From positions 77,221,034 to 77,285,033 of the forward strand of contig OY720345.1 of the NCBI GenBank assembly GCA_963082975.1: a stretch of 64,000 nt of DNA, written 5' to 3'. Each line of letters begins with the position of its first letter. Positions within the stretch are counted from its first letter, which is position 1. Shown here piece by piece: positions 11,100 through 21,667 of the stretch. Position numbers and translations under genes: made by a program. Below the pieces are notes generated by a model. That model was not told the DNA's origin. It saw only the letters and a program-made list of their open reading frames with translations, and ran no database searches. This DNA comes from Labia minor (Eukaryota > Arthropoda > Insecta > Dermaptera > Spongiphoridae).

Positions 11100-14000
11100 T
11101 TAAGTCCTGTTAAGCCAGGGTCAAGAATCAAATCCTCCCCGACTCGGAGCCGAATTAGAACACCCGATTGGCTGAGAGCCTGGAGAACCATAAAAGTTAT
11201 GTGGAGGGAGAAGAGCAGCCGGTCGGAGCGAAAGGTTGAGCAGGAGGACTTAGAGAAGTGAATGATAAGTGAGAGGATCATAAAAAAAATTGGTGGAGAA
11301 CAAAAAAAAAACCAAAAAACAGCGTGTTCGTCCGCCATATTGAAAAAAAAACAACATCCAGGGAGTGAAAGAGTTCCTGCAGAGAGAAACCAAGACAACA
11401 TTGCCGACCATCAGCTGGGATTCGTTGGAACCACGCATCTTCAGTACAAGAATCCACCTGTTCGAGTTGCGGGGTCTTCCTTGGTTTCTCTAACCTCCTC
11501 AATATCTAAAGAACTTCACCCTGAAGCTGGATTTACTATTCCAAAGTGCTACCATTATACCCTTGTTGAGACCATTTTTACACCTTTCTTTAATCCTTCA
11601 AACCCTTTTTTTTATATATTCAAATAACACACTTAAAAAATTTCAATAAAAAATGTTCAACTTTTTTTACATAAAATTTTCTTTTATATTTTTTTCCCTT
11701 ACTGACCCAAAATAACACTTCATGGAGGCGTCCAACCGAGATATTGTCAAAAGGGCAGTAAGTGTAATTAATTAAAAAAAAAAAGAAAAAAATTATTTTT
11801 TTGAAAATTTTTCCATTTTTTCCCCCACTTGCCATCCCCACCCTACCTTCTTTTTCATACCACGTATCGGAGTTGGGTGATTTCTTTTTTTATTGAGGAG
11901 GAGAAGTAACATGTGTGTTGTATAAAAAAAATTTATATTTAGTGCTATTTTTAAAGTTTTTATTGATAACTGGAATTAGTGGAATTGTTTACTGTGTTAC
12001 GAGATTATTTTTTTTATATATAAAAAAAAAAATATATATTTTTAAAGTTTTATTATTAACTAGAATAATTTAATCTTGTTTACTGTTTTATATATATAAA
12101 GAAAATATTAATAATATTTACTATTTTTTTATTATTAATTTTTTTGATAACTTTATAAAAAAAAATATATTATTATTAAATTTTGTCAAAGTTTTTTTTT
12201 TTGTTAATTTAAGTTGGTGAAAGTGTTAAAAGATAATTTTTATTGATTTAAATAATCTCATTGATTTAAAAAAAAATATTTAATATCTTTTCATGTTTTT
12301 TTATTGATTTGAATCATAATACTTGTTGAAAAAATATTTATTAATTTTTTATATTCTAATTTGGCTAGTGTACATAAAAGAAAATAGTTTTTTATTTTTT
12401 ATTCATCTCAATTGCTATTGTATTGAGAAAATAATTTTTTTAATTTTTTTTTATTCATGTGTTTAGTGTGATCAAGAAACATAATTTTTTTTGAAATTTT
12501 TTTTCTAATTTTTGTCATCTCATTTGTTTAGTGACTTGTCATAATGAACTTCTTATTGTGACGATACGGGATTTTTTTCAAATCAACCACAGGGAACTGA
12601 AAGGGATGTGCATGCGGACAGTCTTGTTACTGCAGCTCATAGATCCATGGATGATGAGGAGCACGAGATGGACATTGTAACAGATAACTATAAAAAATTC
12701 TTTATAACTCATACTAATGATCTCTTGGAAAGGTTCGTTGCTAAAATAAATAATCGATTAACGGAAAATCAAGTTCAAATAAATGAACATGAGGTTGGAT
12801 TACAAAGCTTAAACATTAAAGTTCAAAATTGTAATGAGGATAATAATTTAAAATTTAATGAGATAAAGAAAAATTTGAACGATCAAGCTGTTCGGTTGGA
12901 AAAATGTCAGGTCTGAAGTTAAGAATGAAATAAAGGATAAGGTGGATGATATTAATCATAAATTACAACTTTTAGAAATCAAACAGTCCCATACTTCCCC
13001 CTTTATGCCTGTCTCGTCTGTCCTCTCTCCTAACGTAAATTTAAATAATAAAACCTTTAATCCAGTCACAGAAATTGATAATAATCAGAGTCCTAGTACG
13101 TCTAATGTCTTCATGTCTGTGTATGAAATGCAATCAGTAGCTGAAACGTTACCAAAAATTTACCGACGCTATGATCTTTCAAATAAACATCCAAATGAAT
13201 TAATCAGAAGGTTTCTTAAAGCCAGAGAATTCTATAAGTGGAGTGAAACGGCCTCTGTTCAAATTTTTTCCTTTTGCCTTAAAGATCAAGCTAAGGACTG
13301 GTTAATCGATCGAGGGAATTTTTCTTTGGAATTAAATAGTTTATTGAGGGAATTTCAGGAATATTTCTGGTCACAGGCAATTCAATCGAAATTTTATTTG
13401 GAACATTTTCGTACACCTTTTGATGAAAGAAAACCACTTCATGTTCAGTTTATGGTGAGATTTACATGGGCAAAAGAATTGGATGAAGGTTTTACGGACG
13501 ATAGAATTTTGTCTATTTTAATTGAACTGCTTCCCATTTCCATTCAACATAATTTATTAAATCATTAATTGAATAAAGATGTAATAGTTAATTTAATTAA
13601 GAAATATGAAGAGACTTTTGAATCACCTGGTGCTTGCAATCCATCTTTTACCTATAATCCTACAGTTCACCCATCCTTTTCTTCATTCCATTACAACCCT
13701 ACATCACCCCATCAGCAATATAATAATTTAATAAATGATAAAAATAATATTCGCGACAGAGAATATCATGAACATTACCCCTCCTTCCCTCGAGTATCAA
13801 ATCAGTCACATTCATATAACTTTCGTAATAACAATTTTCAAAATTCCACCCCTTTTCGATCCAATAATAATTTTCAAAATTATAATCGCTCTTCACAGAA
13901 GCAGCAAGGATATCGAAGTCGACCCCAAATCAATCCTTTCGCCCACGTAGTAATCCTTTTCATTCCTTTGACAATAGTAAATTTAACAATAATAACACTC

Positions 14001-14405
14001 AGATATCTTCAACCCCTATTAACAATACTAACCCTTATTATCGCCATCCGAATAATTATACTAATTCTCCCCTCCCGCAGTCTTCCTTTTATCCAAATGG
14101 TAATCCAGGTAAAACATCCCTTCCTCCTAACCCCTCCCAAGTAAATTCCTCTCTCAATACCCAGAAGCATTCCCCTCCCACGACTTCGAATCAATATGCC
14201 AATGTTCCATCGAATATTATCACTGGATCTACTTTTTCATCCCATCCTCATTTAATACAACCCCAACAGAATCTTTCTTGTTCTAATCCCGCTTGTAGTT
14301 CACATCTTATAGCATCTGTAGTGCACATCTTAAAAAATGTTCAACTTTTTTTACATAAAATTTTCTTTTATATTGTTTTCCCTTACTGACCCAAAATAAC
14401 ACTTC
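11100..14405 (+). mobile_element. Non-autonomous Ty3/gypsy-like element (LTR end, primer site, gag only)
   Basis: About 80 bases at 11640-11720 (through TGACCCAAAATAACACTTCA) recur at 14335-14405, as expected for the ends of two LTRs. Directly after the first copy comes TGGAGGCGTCCAACCGAG, which begins with TGG and fits a tRNA primer-binding site. A T-rich leader leads to a broken gag (12608-14320). No protease, reverse transcriptase or integrase follows. The 5' LTR start is unresolved (about 10961 or 11108), and the 3' LTR is reduced to its last part. Overlapping short open frames on both strands at 11060-11627 lie in the LTR and are not taken as genes. Confidence 0.7.
12608..14320 (+). pseudogene. 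gag-like gene of LTR retrotransposon, frameshifted
   Basis: Starts MHADSLVTAAHRSMDDEE with a heptad-like, Asn/Lys-rich coiled-coil region (about residues 25-100). A frameshift near 12910 moves to the frame beginning MDDINHKLQLLE at 12942. This has one copy of a VNLNNKTFNPVTEIDNN segment and a capsid-like region (RYDLSNKHPNELIRRFLKAR, SFCLKDQAKDWLID, LLREFQEYFW). A TAA at 13566 interrupts the same frame, which then continues as a Pro/Asn/Gln-rich tail and shifts again near 13910. The VNLNNKTF and RYDLSNKHPNE motifs link it to the repeat ORF at 27677-28636. Confidence 0.75.
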
Positions 14406-14517
14406 AATATATATATTAATAATACAATTATGATAGATAATATTTAAGATAATCACCAAATATTCTAAATAAAATTTAGCTACTATGTATATATATATAT
14501 ATAATTTTGACAGTTGT

Positions 14518-15027
14518 TCAATAATAATGAAATTTTCGAATAATAGAAAGTGACGGCTCTTTGTGAACTAAGCTGTCAAATAAAGCAATAAATTCAGGCC
14601 AATCGTCCAGTTTGCCTGAAAATGTAGGTAATTCTAATTTAGGTAGATTATTAATTGATGAAGGATTATTATTAGTTGCCCCAGACGCTACGGAATGATT
14701 CGAAGTTGTCTCTGGAGGAATAGCTTTTCGAAATTTGAAATAATTTTCTTTTGTGGCGTCAATTAGGTTAAAGGTAGCGCAATTAGTTTGTGTGGTCTCT
14801 AAACAAAGAGATTTATCAGATGTGGTAGCATTATGCAGACGAATTTTATTCTGAACATTTATAAATTCGACTTCTAATTCATTGAGTCTCTCATAGTAAA
14901 TGCGGAATGATTCTACTGTCTCTATAGTAAGAGTTTTGGACTTTTTATATATATCGTTAATGAGGGTAAATATATCTTCTCTTTCGGCTTGGAGGATAAT
15001 ATTATTTTCTTCATGCTTAATCTCCAT
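14518..15027 (-). CDS. BEL/Pao gag N-terminal fragment
   Basis: 169 codons. The N-terminal half is charged and helical; residues about 128-165 read LPKLELPTFSGKLDDWPEFI, then LFDSLVH and RKFHYY, the signature of the gag domain of BEL/Pao elements (DUF1759 type). The frame is cut at its C terminus, so capsid, zinc knuckle and pol are missing. It lies downstream, on the minus strand, of a plausible primer site at 15597-15613 and an LTR at 15615-15838. Confidence 0.85.
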   Translation of the reverse strand: MEIKHEENNIILQAEREDIFTLINDIYKKSKTLTIETVESFRIYYERLNELEVEFINVQNKIRLHNATTSDKSLCLETTQTNCATFNLIDATKENYFKFRKAIPPETTSNHSVASGATNNNPSSINNLPKLELPTFSGKLDDWPEFIALFDSLVHKEPSLSIIRKFHYY

Positions 15028-15594
15028 TGTGAATAAGTTTATGAGAAGGATATGTGAGCTTTCTGGAAATATAGTAAATATCTATCTATTATTTATTAGA
15101 TAGAGCAAAGAAAATTTTAAAAAATTCAAAAATAAAAAGTTTAAGTTAAATTTCAATGTCACGGTAAGTTTACAAAAGAATATATATAATATTTTTTTTT
15201 TGGTATTTATATAATGTTTTATTATTATTATTATTATTAATAAATTATGTAAATTTTATACATAGATAAATTAATTTAGATTTTAGAAATAATTTAATTT
15301 AAATGAAATTAGATCAAAATAGTTATTTAATATTTGAAATGATATTTATACTTTGAAATATTAAAGGATTATTTTCTTCTTTTAATATACAAAATAATTA
15401 ATAATATTAATAATATAAGAAATATTAATAATTTTAAGAAATATTAATAATATAAGAAATTGTTTTAAATAATAATAAAATATGAAATTGGAAGGAAGAA
15501 ATATCTTTTCAACAAAAAAGTTGTTAAGTGTTCATTTAAGAGACGGTACCTTCTAATCTTCTTCGATTCAAAAGTCTTGTTGATTAGGCTGCCA

Positions 15595-15838
15595 GTTCCA
15601 CCTTTCGGGCGCCATTTGTAAATAACAAGGAAAAATAAAAATAAAAAAAAATTGATGAATTAAATAATTTATTTATTGACCAGGATTCGGCTGGGATGGC
15701 AACATAATACAAAGACTTATACTTATAAAAAACTAAAATAAAGAATGAACAAATTAGTAGTAAATTAGTAGTAAATTATGAATAATATATATATGTTTAC
15801 AAGTAGTTATTTTTTTATTTCTTTTACTCACCGTGACA
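15595..15838 (-). mobile_element. Probable 5' LTR and primer site of the BEL/Pao fragment
   Basis: Minus strand: an AT-rich block of about 224 bases starts TGTCACGGTGAG (15838) and ends TTATTTACA (15615), giving TG...CA ends. Two bases later comes TGGCGCCCGAAAGGTGGAAC, a TGG-starting primer site. The leader to gag (15030-15590) is AT-rich with an ATT microsatellite near 15224 and no other gene. No second LTR was found. Confidence 0.5.
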
Positions 15839-15967
15839 AAAGATAATTTTTGAATTTGAGCAGTGATTCATATATATACTTTAGAGATGATAAGATATTT
15901 TAAATTTCTAAATACAAAAGAGAAAAAACGATAAGCTTAACAGAGACATCGGCAACGCAGAAAAAAA

Positions 15968-16605
15968 TAAGTTGACCTGTGGCCAGGTCCGAACCGACCG
16001 ACGGTTTGAAGTAAATTAATTTCCAGCTACAGAAACAATTTCAAATAATTTTAATATATCTATTAATGTAATAAAAAACATATAGGCATATAACATAAAT
16101 ATTTTTAATTTTAATTTATTTATAATATATGTATATATTTATATGTAAGACCAGGCTGTGACGTCATGAATGGCTGGATGACGTCATATAATTTTAAATC
16201 AAGAAAAAACTAATAAATATGATTTTCCCGAGGATAAAAGCAATACAAAGTGCATGATTCGTGGTAATATATAAAAAAATCTCCTCATGTGAAATTTGGT
16301 GTGAAAATAACCCTTCCCTTCCTATCGTCGATCGCTAATACTACCACTTCCGGTTCACGGATTTGCAACCAAAAGTTGATCAATTCATCCCACTGATGCA
16401 TTAAGTAAATATACCAAATTTCATCAAAATCGGTTGAGCCGTTCAGGTTACACATCTATACGGACGGACAGACGGACGGACAGACATCATGCTAAAAATA
16501 CTTTTTTCTGTTTAGAAAATGCATGATTTGTGGAGATATGTAAAAATCACAACATGTGAAATTTGGTATGAAAACAATACCTCCCTTACTATCGTCGGTC
16601 GGTAA
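15968..16605 (-). mobile_element. Helentron-like (DINE-1-like) element family A, copy A1
   Basis: Read on the minus strand, the 5' end has ACCGACCGACG, a GTCC/GTCT tetranucleotide microsatellite in the middle, the inverted partner CGTCGGTCGGT near the 3' end, then a hairpin GACCTGGCCACAGGTC about six bases from the end. Subterminal inverted repeats, central microsatellite and 3' stem-loop are the hallmark of DINE-1/HINE elements (non-autonomous Helentrons). An internal second copy of the first 90 bases (CGATCGACGATAGG) is also typical. Carries two TGACGTCA palindromes (16158 and 16180 region). No coding capacity. Confidence 0.8.
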
Positions 16606-17180
16606 AAAGTGAGCTTGGCAACAATCGACAGTCACTCGTCACCAGAGGGAAGCTCGAGCGCTTAATTTTAAACGTTACAATTTCAATATTAATATTAAAA
16701 TTGCAAAATACTAATAAATAATTGGTAATAGTTATTTCCCTTTTTGGATAATTTATCATTTGGTCTGAAACCATCTTAATTTTTATTTTTTTTCATCATG
16801 ATTAAATTTCAAAGAAATAATCCATCCAAAATCTTGATTATAAATAAAATAAAAAAAAATTACATTTTTTAGGGGTTAAATGGAAGACTGGCATTTGAGT
16901 TTTTCTTAATTTATATTTTGTTAATTTTTTTAAAATATTCTATAAAATAGAAAGCATTTATTAAAGCTTTGGAATGATATAAAAATATTTCATATGAAAC
17001 AAAACAATTTATATATATATATATTTTACTAAAGTCTACAAATAATTAGTGAACAGAAATTTTGAATTTGTGGTTGTCATAATGAAAATATATTAATTAA
17101 TATTGAACGATTTGGCCTTAAGCCGCAATTATATCTCATAATACTTCATCCGTCTATAGTTCATAAGTATTTTTTATGTT
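16606..17180. other. AT-rich spacer
   Basis: No gene or clear repeat seen between the family A element and the satellite array. Confidence 0.5.
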
Positions 17181-17182
17181 GG

Positions 17183-19765
17183 CCAAACTTTCAAAATTTT
17201 GACGGTAAAATTAAAAAAAGAAATTTTTAAAAATAAATAATAAATTCGTTCATTTTACATCATAAAATAATTATTTTTTTATGCCGAAAACGGAGGGTCA
17301 TCATCCTACGATGACCTGTCATAATTTTTAAGATAAAATTAAAAAATGAAATTTTTAATAAAAAAATAATAAATTCGTTCAATTTAACATCAGAAAAATA
17401 TTAAAAAAATATATTATTGATATTTCTGATGAATATTTATTTTTTTATGCCGAAAACGGAGGGTTATCCTACGATGACCTTTCATAATTTTTACTGTAAA
17501 AATAAAAAATGAAATTTTTTTTAAATAAATAATAAATTCGTTCATTTTACATCATAAAATAATTATTTTTTTATGCCGAAAACGGAGGGTCATCATCCTA
17601 CGATGACCTTTCATAATTTTTAAGATAAAATTAAAAAATGAAATTTTTAATAAAAAAATAATAAATTCGTTTATTTTACATAATAAAAATATTAAAAAAG
17701 AATATTATTGATATTTCTGATGAATAATTATTTTTTTATGCCGAAAACGGAGGGTCATCCTACGATGACCTTTCATAATTTTTACTGTAAATTTAAAAAA
17801 TTAAATTTTTTTTAAATAAATAATAAATTCGTTCATTTTACATCATAAAAATATTAAAAAAATATATTATTGATATTTCTGATGAATAATTATTTTTTTA
17901 TGCCGAAAACGGAGGGTCATCCTACAATGACCTTTCATAATTTTTACTGTAAAAATAAAGAATGAAATTTTTTTTAAATAAATAATAAATTCGTTCATTT
18001 TACTTCATAAAAATATTAAAAAAATATATTATTGATATTTCTGATGAATATTTATTTTTTTATGCCGAAAACGGAGGGTTATCCTACGATGACCTTTCAT
18101 AATTTTTACTGTAAAATTAAAAAATGAAATTTTTTTTAAATAATTAATAAATTCGTTCATTTAACATCATAAAAATATTAAAAAAAAATATTATTGATAT
18201 TTCTGATGAATAATTATTTTTTTATGCCGAAAACGGAGGGTCATCATCCTACGATGACCTTTCATAATTTTTACTGTAAAATTAAAAAATGAAATTTTTT
18301 TTAAATAAATAATAAATTCGTTCATTTTACATCATAAAAATATTAAAAAAATTTATTATTGATATTTCTGATGAATAATTATTTTTTTATGCCGAAAACG
18401 GAGGGTTATCCTACGATGACCTTTCATAATTTTTACTGTAAAAATAAAAAATGAAATTTTTTTTAAATAAATAATAAATTCGTTCATTTTACATCATAAA
18501 AATATTAAAAAAAAATATTATTGATATTTCTGATGAATAATTATTTTTTTATGCCGAAAACGGAGGGTTATCCTACGATGACCTTTCATAATTTTTACTG
18601 TAAAAATAAAAAATGAAATTTTTTTTAAATAAATAATAAATTCGTTCATTTTACATCATAAAATAATTATTTTTTTATGCCGAAAACGGAGGGTCATCAT
18701 CCTACGATGACCTTTCATAATTTTTAAGATAAAATTAAAAAATGAAATTTTTAATAAAAAAATAATAAATTCGTTTATTTTACATAATAAAAATATTAAA
18801 AAAGAATATTATTGATATTTCTGATGAATAATTATTTTTTTATGCCGAAAACGGAGGGTCATCCTACGATGACCTTTCATAATTTTTACTGTAAATTTAA
18901 AAAATTAAATTTTTTTTAAATAAATAATAAATTCGTTCATTTTACATCATAAAAATATTAAAAAAATATATTATTGATATTTCTGATGAATAATTATTTT
19001 TTTATGCCGAAAACGGAGGGTCATCCTACAATGACCTTTCATAATTTTTACTGTAAAAATAAAGAATGAAATTTTTTTTAAATAAATAATAAATTCGTTC
19101 ATTTTACTTCATAAAAATATTAAAAAAATATATTATTGATATTTCTGATGAATATTTATTTTTTTATGCCGAAAACGGAGGGTTATCCTACGATGACCTT
19201 TCATAATTTTTACTGTAAAATTAAAAAATGAAATTTTTTTTAAATAATTAATAAATTCGTTCATTTAACATCATAAAAATATTAAAAAAAAATATTATTG
19301 ATATTTCTGATGAATAATTATTTTTTTATGCCGAAAACGGAGGGTCATCATCCTACGATGACCTTTCATAATTTTTACTGTAAAATTAAAAAATGAAATT
19401 TTTTTTAAATAAATAATAAATTCGTTCATTTTACATCATAAAAATATTAAAAAAATTTATTATTGATATTTCTGATGAATAATTATTTTTTTATGCCGAA
19501 AACCGAGGGTTATCGTCGGCCAACCTTTCATAACTTTGACGGAAAAATTAAAAAATAAAATTTTTAATAAAAAAATAATAAATTCGTTCATTTTACATCA
19601 TAAAAATATTAAAAAAATATATTATTGATATTTTTGATGAATAATTATTTTTTTATGCCCAATACGGAGGGTCATCCTACGATGACCTTTCATAATTTTT
19701 ACTGTAAAATTAAAAAATGAAATTTTTTTTAAATAAATATTAAATTCGTTCATTTTGACAAGTAC
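17183..19765. repeat. Satellite array with higher-order structure
   Basis: About 16 monomers starting at ATGCCGAAAACGGAGGG: 17281, 17447, 17573, 17738, 17900, 18062, 18224, 18389, 18551, 18677, 18842, 19004, 19166, 19328, 19493, 19655. Most are 162-166 bp; two are 126 bp through loss of a segment. 17573-18676 and the following copy share the same series of monomer lengths and variants, giving a 1104-bp higher-order unit. Each monomer carries a hairpin-like core, GGTCATC-CTAC-GATGACC. The last monomers are more diverged. An isolated relative lies at 26150-26390. Confidence 0.95.
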
Positions 19766-19895
19766 GAAAAAATAAATTCATAAATTATATTTTCAAATAT
19801 ATATTTAAAGATTTAATATTGATATAATAATATATTTCAAATAAGATTGTGAGAAAATGGGTTGTAATGTAAAAATTATTTATTTCCTATACATC

Positions 19896-19935
19896 AGTGG
19901 TCTTCAAACTTTCTGGAGTCGCGGAACCCTATCAG
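19896..19935 (+). mobile_element. hAT-type terminal sequence
   Basis: CAGTGGTCTTCAAACTTTC followed by GGAGTCGCGGAACCC resembles the common hAT/MITE terminus. No matching inverted end or 8-bp duplication was located, so the element is truncated or too decayed to bound. Confidence 0.45.
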
Positions 19936-19961
19936 TAATGTATTTTTAATAATAAATTTAT

Positions 19962-20330
19962 CATTTTCTTCCATTTCGGATTCTAAACACGAATCAAGTC
20001 ATATTTCATCGTTATATTAATTATTTTCATTGAATTCATAGATAAAGCGTAATTTTTTACTAATATTTTACGGAAAAATCTACATTTTTATATACAAGGG
20101 ATAAATTTATGTATTATATATGATTTTCTACATTTTCTCATTCTAAACACAAATTAATACATAGATCCCCGATAACTTAATTATTTTCACTGTATTCATA
20201 GAAAAAGGGTAATTATTTACAAATATTTTATGGAAAAATCTACTTTTTTAATTACGAGGGATAAATGTATGTATTATATATAATGTTTTTTCATTTTCTG
20301 ATCCTAAATACGAATAAATTCATATTTCAG
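19962..20330. repeat. Diverged tandem repeat, about 165 bp, 2.3 units
   Basis: Units start at 19962, 20131 and 20292 with CATTTTCT...TCTAAACACGAAT-type sequence and share GGAAAAATCTAC and GAGGGATAAAT blocks. The following stretch to 20805 is AT-rich without features. Confidence 0.7.
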
Positions 20331-20805
20331 GACTATTTTTTTATCGTATATTATTATATTATATTAAATAATATAATATTTATATATTAATTTTTAAAAT
20401 CATTTTTCAAGAATAAAAATATTCAGGTATCTGAAATATCGATGAAACTATTTTTTTGCTAACTTGGTTCCTTGTTCTTTAACAATTGAATTTTGTTTAC
20501 TTGTAGAAGAATGAAAAAAAGGTCAAACCAATACAAAAGGACTTTTTCAAACCTTTGAAAATAGATAATATCCATGTATATATTTCACTTTAAGAAAACA
20601 AATGTTATTATTTGATGATTTTTTATAATAGTATTAAGGAAATATTTGTTTTTATAAAATATTTTAGAAAATGTTTTTAGAAAATATTTTCTCTAAGTCA
20701 CTTTTTTCTACCTGTTAAATTTTTTTAAGTTTTTTAGAAATATCTTTCTAGAATTTTCTGCATCTTTGTTTATAAAAAGTAGCATATTCATGCGAATATG
20801 TTACA

Positions 20806-21247
20806 ATATATTATATTTAAATTAAATTTAATTAATTATAAATTAAAATCAATAAATAATTTTTATTAAACCAGCGCATGTTTGGCTTTTTGTTAATGGC
20901 ACATGATTTGCAGTGTTTGAAAATTAATTCCGGTCCTTTCAGCGATTCAATCAAGCTGAAATTCTATATATAGCAGTTTTATACAATTTTTAATCACGTG
21001 GAAAAAGTTTCTCACATATTTCTTTATTTTTACGGTCACTTTAAAGGAAAAAAAACATCAAAACGTTGTAGGTATTGACCCTCTTCCGGTTGAGCTACAT
21101 TTCTCAAAAGTTGATCAAAAACTACGAATTTTGAATAATGCCCGTATACCAAATTTCATTATTCTAGCTAAAACCGTTTTTGCCTACACTTGTCTACATA
21201 CACATATACACATAGACATTTTTCTCAGCCTTATCTGGCGAGATAGT
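20806..21247 (-). mobile_element. Helentron-like element family B, truncated copy
   Basis: Matches the family B copies at 47300 and 59438 from the CCAGCGCATGTTTGGC segment to the terminal CGAGATAGT, but lacks the 3' hairpin end and has a short internal deletion near the 5' end. Confidence 0.75.
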
Positions 21248-21479
21248 AAAAATATTATGTACATTTTTTAAACATAGATTAAAAGGCTATTTTATGAACA
21301 ATTTTCACTTTTTTAATAATTATAATTATGACTTTTTAATAATTAAATATAAAATCATTAGAAATTTATAATTTTATCTTTAAAAAGAGAGATTAAAAAA
21401 AATAAGAAAATCAAAATATTGGAAAAAATATATAATAGCGAGGTAGAAAAAAGGTTCGAACCCCACTCTTGTTATTTTT

Positions 21480-21610
21480 ACTTAAGGGGTCTTCTGATTG
21501 GTTGCCTATTTTGACACACCCCTTTGTTCGACTTAAACGGCACCCACAATTTCATTCAGTTACCATTTGCTCTCTGCATCTCATCAAGTGAACATATTAG
21601 CGCGCTTGCT
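21480..21610 (+). promoter_or_regulatory. Candidate promoter of the F-box/LRR gene
   Basis: A less AT-rich stretch about 110-180 bases before the ATG holds an ATTGG (inverted CCAAT) near 21498 and a TCAGT initiator-like motif at 21556. No TATA box is clear. Suggestive only; motif matches this short occur by chance. Confidence 0.3.
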
Positions 21611-21667
21611 ACCTGAGTGTAATTTTCAAATTTTTTTGTTTTTGATTTGATTTTTTGTTTTTTAATC

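Noticed and set aside
11060-11627. Several overlapping open frames on both strands
   Set aside because: They lie in the LTR/leader region before a primer site, have no recognisable protein character and contradict each other.
17183-19765. Regularly spaced repeats reminiscent of a CRISPR array
   Set aside because: Units are 126-166 bp, contiguous, without unique spacers, and the surrounding genes are eukaryotic; it is a satellite.
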